Below are positions 46,738-57,617 of a stretch of DNA of 64,000 nt, in pieces. The position numbers and the translations under genes are program-made. Under the pieces are notes generated by a model. It made no database searches. It was not told where the DNA came from and saw nothing but the letters and a program-made list of their open reading frames with translations. Position 1 is the first letter of the stretch. Each line of letters opens with the position of its first letter. The DNA comes from Przewalskia tangutica (taxonomy: Eukaryota > Streptophyta > Magnoliopsida > Solanales > Solanaceae). The DNA is taken from positions 51,907,142 through 51,971,141 of the forward strand of contig CM056733.1 of assembly GCA_029844215.1 (NCBI GenBank). The letters run 5' to 3'.

Positions 46738-49700
46738 TGTCACGACCCGTTCTGGGGCCCGTGACTGGTGCCTTACCCCGGACACCCTAGTGATACAACA
46801 TCAGAGAAAAACCAGCGGAAATAAAAACTTAAACATACAGTTTAGATATGGATCAAGATAAAAGAAAATAGGCCAACCAAAACGGTTGCCTTTCAACATA
46901 TATAAAAATAGACATTTGAGCGATTCTGATCCTTACAACCACGCTTGCAACAAGTCTCTGCACTCTAAGATTTTTACAACAACTATGACGGACAGGGCGC
47001 CATACCCCGAATGTACAAGAACCTCTGCACTCGGGTAACATACCAAAGATAAGCCTCAGAAACGGAGCTTCCCAATCTGCTGAAAGGTGATCCTAAAAGC
47101 GGGGATCGACAAATATGTACTTCTACTGCGGCGTGAACGCAGCCCCGAAGGAGGTCGATAACAGTACCAAGTATGTGAAAGCGTAAGTACTATAAATGAA
47201 ATCATAGCGATCATATAAAGCGAGAGACATGTATGATAACCAAACTATAGTACACAACATATAAACAGTCATATCAAGTCAGGGACTCACGCCCTCCAAA
47301 TCATCACTCGTGCCCGTGGAATTCCTTCCTCACTGCCGGAAGTCTATGATATAACACACCAAGGAGTACACCTGAACACCAAGTCCTACCTGATGCCAAA
47401 GCCGTACCACGAGACTTCGTCACTATCTTGACTCGAAGGCGACCGCGTGGCAAGTGCAATAACCTATACCCGATCCACCGCGCCACGTGGCGACGGGGCA
47501 AGTAACGCACGCACCGATCACAACCGTAAGTCACGATACTTCGCGCGAAGGCGACACGTGGTAAGTGCAACAACCTATACCAGATCCACCGCGCCCACGT
47601 GGCGGCGGGGGCAAGTAAACAGCTACGCGCAATCACAACCGTAAGTCACGATACTTCGCCATAACCAAAAATGGTCACATGTCCACAAAATCCATCAACG
47701 GTGTAGACATGCCCATGTACCAATGCTAATGGAAGCATACCCGTGGAATCTCCCGTCACTGCCGGTACTTCCAAGTAAGTTCTCAACAAGTCAACCTACT
47801 CCATCGAGAAACGCGGTAGAATAGAAACATAATTCTTGCACAACAAAAACTATCTCAATAAGCATAGGCAAGTTACACAACAACAAGCATAGGCAAGTTA
47901 CACAACAACAAGCATAGGCAAGTTACACAACAACAAGCATAGGCAAGTTACACAACAACAAGCATAGGCAAGTTATACATAACTCTAAGTACTTTCATTT
48001 TATGTCAAAGTCCGGGTTTTAACCCTAAAGTACTACGTACGTTAAATTCCTTTTAAAGAGATCCATTCCTTTTATAAAAGTCACCCGATACCCGTAGTAT
48101 AAAAATAGAGTGACTTACATCTTTTAAGTAAACCAAAACAACTTCCATACTTTCCTTTTTAAAACCAATTAAGGCAATATCATGCCTTCTTTTTAGACCA
48201 AAACACTTCTCTTTTTAAAGTCAAGTTACCATATTAAAACCAATGATAAAACCCTTCTTTTGTTTTCATAAAGTTGTTATAACCAACTTCCCATAACGCT
48301 TGTTATAACACTTTATGTTTTAAACCATTTTAAGACAACACAATGCCCTTCTTTTCCCTAAAGTTCCAGTTTGCCTAATTTCAATTACGCAAGTCTCTTT
48401 TTAGAAAAGTTTCATAGTTCAATGTCTTAATCTCTTTAAAACAATTGAGTAACATATGCCATAGGCGAGTAGGTTATTCTTGTTCATAATCAATCTTATT
48501 AAGCAGTCATGATCTAGAAAATATAATATCATTTTGTCTCATCCTAGCTTCTATGCAGATGGAGGTTTCTACTGGTTTTTAATAATACTTCATTATTCAA
48601 TACATTTTCCTTTATTAACGCTGCAGTGGTTTGTTGATACACATTCTGATTTCCGAAATCAGTAAAACATTATTCCTTTTAAAAACCACGTACTCATTTT
48701 AATTCATTTAAGTTAAGTCTCTTATCTTATAAGATCAAGTCTCTTAACTTCTAAAATTAGTAAACCATTTTCTTTACCTCTTTTAAGACGTTATACCTAA
48801 CTCCCCATAAAGCTAGTATAACTCTTTTTAAAACCTTTTAAAACCAAGTGTTACTCTTCTTTCAAAAATGGTTTCTTAACTCATTACTTCAAGTTTCTTA
48901 TTATTCAGGCTTAAGTCAAAAGACATTGCCGTACAACACTACATTCAGTTAGCACACGTACATCTACCATACTATATATTATTCAGGCTTAAGTCAAAAG
49001 ACATTGTCGTACTATATATATATCTTCCTTTAAAATATCATGCTCAAGAGTATAGGAAGAATCACATACCTCGCGACGATTATCGACTATAAGCAAAACG
49101 CTCCACGGCTATAACCCGGCTAGCCTTGTCCACCTTCCAAGTAGTTCATGCTACTCGCAGAACATTCAACCAATAAGGTTATCAGTCTACTGTAAATACA
49201 GTCCTATGTAAGTACAGTTTAACTTCTACTTATATTCTTCTGATGTGATTCAGTTCAAGTCTATTCTGTAATATCCTTCTATTACAGTTCAAATCTCTTC
49301 TATGAATCTTATATTCATTTCAATTCAACTATAGTATGTAATTCCCAATTACAATAGAAGGACAGTAGTATTTACCTCGATGAGCCCAAAATTATCCGAG
49401 TTTAAAGTCGCTCCTGAGCAACGCTTAGCTCCTACTCCGAGTGCTCCAATCCGCTCCAAACAACCCTTAGAAGTTCTAACCAACTTCTACTTAAATACTT
49501 CAACTATCAATGAAGATTTTCCTTAGGGTTTCGTTTAGTGGCTAAAGGAAAGTATTCTAGTATTTCCGGGCTTTTCGTATAGAGGGTACTTGGAAATACT
49601 ACAAAGGTTTTGGGCTAGAGTATTTGGGCATTATAACAATACTTGGGGAAGTATTTCTATACCACAAAGGGGGTATTATACGAAAACAACTAGGCTAGGG

Positions 49701-50270
49701 GTACCCGGCTAGGAGCACCACAGGGGAGGAGGCCGCCGGCGAGGCCTTTCTCAAAGGGGGAGGGGGCTTTGGACGAAAGCAAACAAGAGGGAGGGAGTAT
49801 TTGAGACTTAGAAAGATTGCTCAAGTTTTGGATGAAGAAAGTCTTCAAGTTATGGGAGTATTTATAGGCTAACCAAAGGCCAACCAATGGCCAAGATGAA
49901 GACAAGTGTGGTGCAAGTGTAGGGCTAGATTTTAACCATGTGGACCTTATCCATCTACCACACAACTTGCACAAAATATCCTACCTACTCCCTTGACCCC
50001 AAATCGTCCAAACCGCCCACACTAGCTTCCAATGTGAGGGTGACACATGTCACCCTCCCGTTGGTCCAAAATGTTTCGTCTCTCGGAAAAATCCGCAAAA
50101 ATTATTAATGACATAGCCGGAATTTTCCCTACGCAAGTTTAGTAAAACGTTTCGTCGAAAAACGATTCTTTTTGGCACTTGTGCACAATTTTCGAACCTA
50201 TGCCTACTTTAAGGCTCAAATTATATACGTACGTCCTCACGTACATACTCTGGAAATACGGGATATAATA
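46738..50270 (-). repeat. 3' LTR of element I
   Basis: It begins TGTCACGACCCG; its other end reads GGATATAATA where all other copies end in TATAACA, so the terminal CA is TA here. It has TATTTATA (49859-49866), the U3 palindrome (50036-50057), two related units around the GGCAAGT and ACGTGGC strings (47440-47640), and the 25-bp array (47862-47978). It matches its partner closely over 3.5 kb. Confidence 0.9.
47862..47978 (-). repeat. 25-bp tandem array in I 3' LTR
   Basis: Five units of GCATAGGCAAGTTACACAAC plus AACAA; the last is partial and changes into TTATACATAAC. All full units are identical. The same array with the same unit count is in the partner LTR (53600-53716). It is a minisatellite of the LTR and has no spacers as in CRISPR. 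Confidence 0.9.
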
Positions 50271-50283
50271 TTCTCCCCTCCTT
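50271..50283 (-). other. Polypurine tract of element I
   Basis: The + strand TTCTCCCCTCCTT is AAGGAGGGGAGAA in sense, next to the LTR end. The conserved flank ATTCGTCCCGAATG follows. Confidence 0.88.
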
Positions 50284-51144
50284 AGAAACATTCGTCCCGA
50301 ATGTTCCTTCTCAAGACGGACAATGATGAAGTTCTTCTTAACAAGTTGCCAATGCCACACCTGGCCACAAAATAACACACGTTCTCTTCTTTCCTTACTC
50401 GTCGTGCCCTCCTCGAACACTTGAACTCTTTTAGTATACGTACCACACTTCAGTCATCGCTTTAGTTCTCAAACTTTGGAGTCACCACCTCCAAACTTGG
50501 TCATCTTACTAGCCGCAATCTCCCTTAAGACCATTCCCGGCCTTTACGATCCGCTTCTGGTCGAACATATCCACGAACTCATACGATGGTCGTCTAAACT
50601 TGGGCCTAGCACCCTCGTGACCCTACCACCTGGCGGGACCACCCAGAGCTGACCCCACCTCGAAACAGGCCGCGGGTTGGCCCGCAACATGGCCCCAACC
50701 CGACCCACTTAACGCATCACGCTCTTGTTCCCCGATCCGGAACAATCTTATCTCTACAGGTCATGAAAGCTACCACTTCCATTTCACACTACCCAGGGAC
50801 TTATTACACAATACATTCTAGGCATACAATGCACTCCGACAAGGATCACTTGCAAAATCACTGTACTCAAGACGGCCTTATATCTAAGGTCTCAACTGTA
50901 ATATTCTAAGGTTCATAATTTTCTCACCCCACTGCTTACCCTTTTTCACTAACCAGGTTTCTTAATCACATTTTAGCACAAAGCTATCCGAACATAACAC
51001 TTAACACATTATCATAACATCAATACATACAAGTCTCTAGAGGGTTTAAGGATATACCTGAAAGTAGGCGGTTCAGAGGACCGCTAAAACTGGAAACTTC
51101 CACCGCGACCTCTACCGTGGCCTGCCGGTGTATGAACATCCTGC
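50284..51144 (-). other. Element I non-coding interior block
   Basis: No domain is readable. The part 50560-50710 is the block shared with B and G, including ATCCACGAACTC and AACTTGGGCCTA. The integrase remnant found in B and G is not seen here. The region about 51060-51140 resembles the link after gag in B. Confidence 0.55.
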
Positions 51145-51570
51145 CTAGCTATGGAAGGTGAAGAACCCGCAACTGATCTGGTAGTCTGTGCTATCCCACC
51201 ATACCACAGTGGACGATCTCGTCAAATGGCCCTGTCGGCCGCAAGTATAGCAATCTCCCAAACCAGTACGACATTCCCCCCTATGGGCTTTACCACAATA
51301 GTCACACTGAGATACGGGTGGCCTCATCCGGCGAGCACTCCTACTCCCCTGAAAATCTGAACCACAGGAGCCACGACCGCTCGAATATTCCAAGCGTTCA
51401 CGATGGTGGGGACCACTTGCATGGAGGCGCATAATCGCGGCTCTTCTTTGGCGGTCCGCCTCGAAAGTCACCAAAGGACCCTGCTGTTCTGGCCCTCTTC
51501 TGCTGATCTCGGTCATTCCGTCGATTTCTCCGCTCCTCACATCCAAGTGCATAAGCCTGCATGCGGGCAA
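51145..51570 (-). pseudogene. Element I gag, zinc-knuckle end (second frame)
   Basis: An overlapping frame of 141 codons that continues gag after a frame change near 51400-51470. It carries CDYCGKAHRGEC followed by CYTCGRQGHL, the nucleic-acid-binding knuckle of this clade. The last Cys of the second CCHC is missing: the residue five after His is Ser, and the frame then degenerates. The first part of this frame, upstream of about residue 60, lies over the true gag frame and is not real protein. Confidence 0.75.
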
Positions 51571-52273
51571 TGTCCATGCCCGGCTGAAGAGCTACACCCG
51601 AACAACTCTCTGCTAGGTAATCATCGAGCCCTGTAACATATCGGTGCACTCGATCCTCCATACTAGCTACTAATGCGGGGACGTACCGGGCCAATGAGTC
51701 GAACTCCAAATTGTACTCCCGAACCGTACGCCCGTTCTGCCGTAATACCAAAAATCTGTCGGCCCGAGCCCTCCTCATCTGTGGAGGCAAGAAGTGTGCA
51801 AGAAATGCCTTTGAGAACTCGTCCCATATAGCTGGAAGTGCATTCTCTCCCCGGGACAGCTCCCACGAATCAAACCAGTCGACTGCGGTATCACGCAGCC
51901 GATGCGAACCTAGGACCACCGACTCGGTCTCCGATGCCTTGATCACTCTCATGATCCGTTGTAACTGCCGGATGAACTCCTGTGGATCATCCTCAGGCTT
52001 CGACCCATAAAACTCTGGCGGGTTACATCTCAGAAAATCCCGTAGCCTCCAACTATCTGATCTAGGGTGAACCATCGTGCTCTTTGGGCTGCTGCGTCGG
52101 CCTATCTCAAGTCCGCCACAACCGGCCATTAATCGGGCCCACTCGCGTAACCCATCTCTTACGCTCCGGTGCGGGGTGGAGGCTCGGTCTTGTGGTCTCA
52201 GAGACTGCCATTGCTCTACTCGCAGCCTCACGCTTGCCTTGCCGCCCGGGCGGGTTGCCTTACGCGGAGGCAT
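51398..52273 (-). CDS. Element I Gag protein
   Basis: An open frame of 291 codons starting at an ATG (MPPRKATR) that lines up with the gag start of G and sits about 190 bases after the primer site. Residues 1-70 are basic and low in structure. Residues about 80-220 are a retrotransposon Gag domain: FLRCNPPEFYGSKPEDDPQE, then LRDTAVDWFDSW, FLPPQMRRARADRFLVL, and VREYNLEFDSLARYVP with the LDDYLAE end. A basic, coiled-coil-like stretch (CEERRNRRNDRDQQKRAR) follows. The frame ends before the zinc knuckle, which is in the next frame. Gag assembles the cytoplasmic particle that packages the RNA. Confidence 0.9.
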   Translation of the reverse strand: MPPRKATRPGGKASVRLRVEQWQSLRPQDRASTPHRSVRDGLREWARLMAGCGGLEIGRRSSPKSTMVHPRSDSWRLRDFLRCNPPEFYGSKPEDDPQEFIRQLQRIMRVIKASETESVVLGSHRLRDTAVDWFDSWELSRGENALPAIWDEFSKAFLAHFLPPQMRRARADRFLVLRQNGRTVREYNLEFDSLARYVPALVASMEDRVHRYVTGLDDYLAESCSGVALQPGMDIARMQAYALGCEERRNRRNDRDQQKRARTAGSFGDFRGGPPKKSRDYAPPCKWSPPS

Positions 52274-52455
52274 AATCGTAAAGGAAAGGAATACGTCGGA
52301 GGGTTCGACTTATCACACGGCTAAGGCACGATCTCGAATGAGAAGAATGGAAACCAAACCTAAATGACATATATCCTCATAATTATAGATGTGGTTCACA
52401 ACACACAGATAATCAAGACTACTAGACACGGTGCAGACACTTTCCGAGGATTAAT

Positions 52456-52467
52456 CGCTCGATACCA
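52456..52467 (-). other. Primer binding site of element I (altered)
   Basis: CGCTCGATACCA on the + strand; F and C have GCTCTGATACCA. The same loss at the CAG/CTG as in B and G. It lies four bases from the 5' LTR. Confidence 0.78.
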
Positions 52468-53599
52468 CTTTTGTCACGACCCGTTCGGGGCGTGATCGTG
52501 CCTTACCCTGCACCCTAGTGATACAACATCGAGAGAAAACCAGTGAAATAAAAACTTAAACATACGATTTAGATATGGATCAAGATAAAGAAAATAGGCC
52601 AACCAAAAGCGGTTGCCTTTCAACATATATAAAAATAGACATTTGAGCGATTCTGATCCTTACAACCCTGCCCACAACAGTGCTACAGACCTCTAAGATT
52701 TTTACAACAACTATGACGGGACAGGGCCCCGCCATACCCCTGAATGTACAAGAACCTACAGACTCAGGGTAACATACCAAAGATAAGCCTCCGAAGGAAC
52801 GGAGCTTCCCAATATGTTGAAAGGTGATCCTATAAGCGGGGATCGACAGCCGATGTACCTCTAACTGCGGCATGAACGCAGCCCCCCGAAGGAGGTCAGT
52901 ACAACAGGTACCAAGTATGTGAAACTGTAAAATACTGTAAATGAAATCATAGCAGTCTATATAAAGCAGGAGACATGTATGATAACCAAACTACAGTACA
53001 CAACATATAAATGGTCATATCAAGTCAGGGACTCACGCCCTCCAAATCATCACTCGTGCGTGGAATTCCTTCCTCACCGCGATCATGATATAACAACACC
53101 AAGGAGTACACCAACACCAAGTCCTACCTGATGCCAAAGCCGTACCACGAGACCTCGTCACTATACTGACTCGCGAAGCTGACACGTGGCAAGTGCAATA
53201 ACCTATACCCGATCCACCTGCGCCACGTAGCTGACGGGGGCAAGTAACGGCTACGCACCGATCACAACCGTAAGTCACGATACTTCGCCGCGAAGCTGAC
53301 ACGTGGTAAGTGCAACAACTGTGCGGATCCACCGCGCCACGTGGCGGCGGGGCAAGTAAACAGCTACGCGCAATCACAACCGTAAGTCACGATACTTCGC
53401 CATAACCAAAAATGGTCACGTGTCCACGTAATCCATCAACGGTGTAGACATGCCCATGTACCAATGCTAATGGAAGCATACGTGGAATCTCCGTCACCGC
53501 TGCAGATTTCCAAGTAAGTTCTCAACAAGTCAACCGCCCTCCATCGAAACGCGGTAGAATAGAAACATAATTCTTGCACAACAAAGACTATCTCAATAA

Positions 53600-53716
53600 G
53601 CATAGGCAAGTTACACAACAACAAGCATAGGCAAGTTACACAACAACAAGGATAGGCAAGTTACACAACAACAAGCATAGGCAAGTTACACAACAACAAG
53701 CATAGGCAAGTTATAC
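53600..53716 (-). repeat. 25-bp tandem array in I 5' LTR
   Basis: Five units (the last partial) of the same 25-bp repeat as at 47862-47978. The third unit has GGATAGG in place of GCATAGG, the only unit variant. Confidence 0.9.
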
Positions 53717-55606
53717 ATAACTCTAAGTACTTTCATTTTATGTCAAAGTCCGGGTTTTAACCCTAAAGTACTACGTACGTTAAATTCCTTTTAAAGAGAT
53801 CCATTCCTTTTATAAAAGTCACCCGATACCCGTAGTATAAAAATAGAGTGACTTACATCTTTTAAGTAAACCAAAACAACTTCCATACTTTCCTTTTTAA
53901 AACCAATTAAGGCAATATCATGCCTTCTTTTTAGACCAAAACACTTCTCTTTTTAAAGTCAAGTTACCATATTAAAACCAATGATAAAACCCTTCTTTTG
54001 TTTTCATAAAGTTGTTATAACCAACTTCCCATAACGCTTGTTATAACACTTTATGTTTTAAACCATTTTAAGACAACACAATGCCCTTCTTTTCCCTAAA
54101 GTTCCAGTTTGCCTATTTTCAATTACGCAAGTCTCTTTTTAGAAAAGTTTCATAGTTCAATGTCTTAATCTCTTTAAAACAATTGAGTAACATATGCCAT
54201 AGGCGAGTAGGTTATTCTTGTTCATAATCAATCTTATTAAGCAGCCATGATCTAGAAAATGTAATATCATTTTGTCTCATCCTAGCTTCTATGCAGATGG
54301 AGGTTTCTACTGGTTTTTAATAATACTTCATTATTCAATACATTTTCCTTTATTAACGCTGCAGTGGTTTGTTGATACACATTCTGATTTCCGAAATCAG
54401 TATAACATTATTCCTTTTAAAAACCACGTACTCATTTTAATTCATTTAAGTTAAGTCTCTTATCTTATAAGATCAAGTCTCTTAACTTCTAAAATTAGTA
54501 AACCATTTTCTTTACCTCTTTTAAGACGTTATACCTAACTCCCCATAAAGCTAGTATAACTCTTTTTAAAACCTTTTAAAACCAAGTGTTACTCTTCTTT
54601 CAAAAATGGTTTCTTAACTCATTACTTCAAGTTTCTTATTATTCAGGCTTAAGTCAAAAGACATTGCCGTACAACACTACATTCAGTTAGCACACGTACA
54701 TCTACCAGACTATATATTATTCAGGCTTAAGTCAAAAGACATTGTCGTACTATATATATATCTTCCTTTAAAATATCATGCTCAAGAGTATAGGAAAAAT
54801 CACATACCTCGCGACGATTATCGACTATAAGCAAAACGCTCCACGGCTATAACCCGGCTAGCCTTGTCCACCTTCCAAGTAGTTCATGCTACTCGCAGAA
54901 CATTCAACCAATAAGGTTATCATCTCATCATACAAATTCTATGTAAGTACAGTTTAACTTCTACTTATATTCTTCTGATGTGATTCAGTTCAAGTCTATT
55001 CTGTAATATCCTTCTATTACAGTTCAAATCTCTTCTATGAATCTTATATTCATTTCAATTCAACTATAGTATGTAATTCCCAATTACAATAGAAGGACAG
55101 TAGTATTTACCTCGATGAGCCCAAAATTATCCGAGTTTAAAGTCGCTCCTGAGCAACGCTTAGCTCCTACTCCGAGTGCTCCAATCCGCTCCAAACAACC
55201 CTTAGAAGTTCTAACCAACTTCTACTTAAATACTTCAACTATCAATGAAGATTTTCCTTAGGGTTTCGTTTAGTGGCTAAAGGAAAGTATTCTAGTATTT
55301 CCGGGCTTTTCGTATAGAGGGTACTTGGAAATACTACAAAGGTTTTGGGCTAGAGTATTTGGGCATTATAACAATACTTGGGGAAGTATTTCTATACCAC
55401 AAAGGGGGTATTATACGAAAACAACTAGGCTAGGGGGGTACCTCTCGGCTAGGGCACCACAAAGTGGGGAGGAGGAGGCCCTCGGCCAAGGGCCTTTCTC
55501 AAAGGGGGAGGGGGCTTTGGACGAAAGCAAACAAGAAGGAGGGAGTATGTGAGACTTAGAAAGATTGCTCAAGTTTTGGATGAAGAAAGTCTTCAAGTTA
55601 TGGGAG

Positions 55607-55614
55607 TATTTATA
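55607..55614 (-). promoter_or_regulatory. TATA box candidate in I 5' LTR
   Basis: TATTTATA on the + strand (TATAAATA in sense), about 405 bp from the LTR's sense start and 170 bp after the palindrome. It is the likely promoter of the gag transcript. Confidence 0.65.
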
Positions 55615-56023
55615 GGCTAACCAAAGGCCAACCAATGGCCAAGATGAAGACAAGTGTGGTGCAAGTGTAGGGCTAGATTTTAACCATGTGGACCTTATCC
55701 ATCTACCACACAACTTGCACAAAATATCCTACCTACTCCCTTGACCCCAAATCGTCCAAACCGCCCACACTAGCTTCCAATGTGAGGGTGACACATGTCA
55801 CCCTCCCGTTGGTCCAAAATATTTCGTCTCTCGAAAAAATCCGCAAAAATTATTAATGACATAGCCGGAATTTTCCCTACGCAAGTTTAGTAAAACGTTT
55901 CGTCGAAAAACGATTCTTTTTGGCACTTGTGCACAATTTTCGAACCTATGCCTACTTTAAGGCTCAAATTATATACGTACGTCCTCACGTACATACTCTG
56001 GAAATACGGGGTATAACATACAC

Positions 56024-56263
56024 GGTACACAAGCATGTGTATACTGTGACATAGTTAGTTCCGTGACATATGTTGTATACCATATTTAGTTGTATATTTT
56101 TTATATAATTAGAATTGTATACTTACCATAATTATAGGATTCTTGTACAAGTAGAATAGGGTTTTGGGAATAGAATAGGAATATGATTTTCCTATTATGA
56201 AAATTGTAAATTGTATATATAATATTTCATTAATGAAAATAATCAAGGGATTATTCATAAACA
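56024..56263 (+). repeat. Element H 3' LTR, second piece
   Basis: It continues the copia LTR after the duplicated tacac. AT-rich, with TGTATAC strings, it ends near GGGATTATTCATAAACA, a plausible TG...CA end. Together with 46654-46737 this gives about 324 bp, a usual copia LTR size. The right limit is uncertain. Confidence 0.5.
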
Positions 56264-56346
56264 CTTATTATATATTTATTAATTTAGTATAAAACGGAAT
56301 GAGAAATTATTTTAAGCGTCTAATGATCACTATGGAAGGTTGCTTA
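56264..56346. other. AT-rich flank, no gene seen
   Basis: A short AT-rich stretch between the copia remnant and a MITE. The last three bases, TTA (56344-56346), are the MITE target duplication. Confidence 0.5.
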
Positions 56347-56657
56347 GGGTCCGTTTGGTACATCTTATTAAAAAGAGCTTATAGGAGTAGAGTTTTTTCA
56401 AGTATAACTTTTATCAAAAAATTGTTAGGTGTTTGGTTGCCAATAAAAAAATGCTTTTGTATAAAAAAATAAAAAAGTTGTAGGCCAAAAGAAGATCTAC
56501 TCCCATAAGCTCAAATTTTGAGATTATGGAATAAGTTGTTATGACACCCATAAGCTCTACTACATTTTTCAGTCAAACACCTCTAAAACTTTCCATAAGT
56601 GCTTATTTTAAAAAATAAGCACTTATGAGCTTTCCATAAGCCCAACCAAACGGTCAC
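56347..56657. mobile_element. Tourist-like MITE (PIF/Harbinger type)
   Basis: A 311-bp element with imperfect terminal inverted repeats, GGGTCCGTTTGG at the left and CCAAACGGTCAC at the right, flanked by TTA on both sides (56344-56346, 56658-56660). The TTA target and the GG..C.GTTTGG terminus are typical for Tourist MITEs moved by PIF/Harbinger transposases. The interior is AT-rich, can fold on itself (AAGCACTTATGGA and TCCATAAGTGCTT-like runs), and codes for nothing. Confidence 0.82.
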
Positions 56658-56660
56658 TTA

Positions 56661-57617
56661 GTGAAGAAATGACAACAGTTTTTTACTTGCGTAGTAAATT
56701 AAGATTTCTTATTAGCACCTCAGTACCGAGGAATTTTATTTTATTTATTCTTTCCTTTTGGAGTGTGCTAAGCTAGTTGTTTTGCGCTCGCAATAATATT
56801 TTTGGGGAACCTTGTAATACCTTTTGACTTGCCACTTTATTCTTTAGTAATAACTCGAATCTCTTAAGGTTTTACAGTAAGAAGTCCTAAAGTGATATCT
56901 CGTGACACGTTCTGCGTGATATTTTTTTTCGAAAGTTTGGGTAACTTTAATCATTTTTTATGAATCAAGTACCACTCAAACAAAAGATGTATTGCCTTTT
57001 TGCTAAATATGATTTACTTGTGATATATGTTGGGACAAAAATTGCCACAACTTCACACATTATGAACGTCCTGATTCGAAATGTATTGAGATACCAAATC
57101 AAGTAATGTTGAGCTCAAGAAGGGCTCCAGTCTTGTCCAAATTAGCAGGTTGCAAATGACTGCCACAGTCAAATTAATCATCGTGTTTGTTTGAATATTT
57201 CATGACTGTTATCATAAGGTGTTGTTATGTATGTATACTAACATTTGATGTTTAGATTTCGTTTAGCTGTTGTAAATAATACGCAAACAATATTTTTCTG
57301 TACTTTTATGTTATAATAAAAAATAATATACTTATTAATTTAAAATCCCATAAATTAAAATTTGAAAAGACTAATAAGTTCCATAACTAGTTATCATATT
57401 GATAAAGAATTAAAATCTAAGCAACATATGCATTTAAGATTAATTGAGAATTTAAATATTTCAAGTTTGATGTTAGAATTCTACAATTGTAGGTTGTTTC
57501 ATAAATTCCAATCTCTTAGTGAAAATATAACGCTTGAATTGACGAAAAATTTTGCCCAAACAAAATGGAATTCAATATCTTTCCCTTAAAGACTGTATAA
57601 GAGTTTAACAGATGACT
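56661..57617. other. AT-rich sequence without recognisable gene
   Basis: No domain-bearing reading frame, RNA gene or terminal repeat was recognised. The longest frame (57362-57589, + strand, 75 codons) has a composition typical of AT-rich non-coding DNA. It may be ordinary intergenic DNA near the VAMP gene. Confidence 0.4.

Larger units (their letters stand above)
46738..56018 (-). mobile_element. Element I: long-LTR gypsy with gag only
   Basis: A complete 9281-bp minus-strand element in the LTR of copia element H, with a perfect 5-bp duplication, tacac (46733-46737 and 56019-56023). The 3' LTR is 46738-50270 (3533 bp), the interior 50271-52471 (2201 bp) and the 5' LTR 52472-56018 (3547 bp). 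The interior codes for gag only; no protease, RT, RNase H or integrase is seen. About three quarters of the element is LTR. With an open gag of 291 codons it is the best-preserved non-autonomous member here, and movement would need pol from a relative such as C. Confidence 0.93.
52472..56018 (-). repeat. 5' LTR of element I
   Basis: It begins TGTCACGACCCG and ends CGGGGTATAACA. It has the 25-bp array (53600-53716, one unit with GGATAGG), the TATA candidate (55607-55614) and the U3 palindrome (55784-55805). It differs from its partner mainly by short gaps, for instance GTGACTGGTGCC in the 3' LTR against GTGATCGTGCC here. The AT-rich two thirds (53720-55400) are almost identical between the two. 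Confidence 0.92.

Noticed and set aside
47862..47978. CRISPR-like regular repeats
   Set aside because: Units are directly adjacent without spacers, and the context is a plant LTR.
49690..49974. Minus-strand reading frames of about 94-103 codons repeated at 49690-49974 and 55411-55722
   Set aside because: They are the same LTR text in the two LTRs of I, downstream of the TATA candidate in sense; no domain is seen, and the duplication is explained by the LTR pair.
46738..56018. Segmental duplication of 3.5 kb (46738-50270 and 52472-56018)
   Set aside because: The copies have TG/CA ends, a primer site and polypurine tract between them and a target duplication outside; they are LTRs.
57362..57589. 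75-codon plus-strand frame in AT-rich DNA
   Set aside because: No domain, no relatives recognised, and composition of non-coding DNA.
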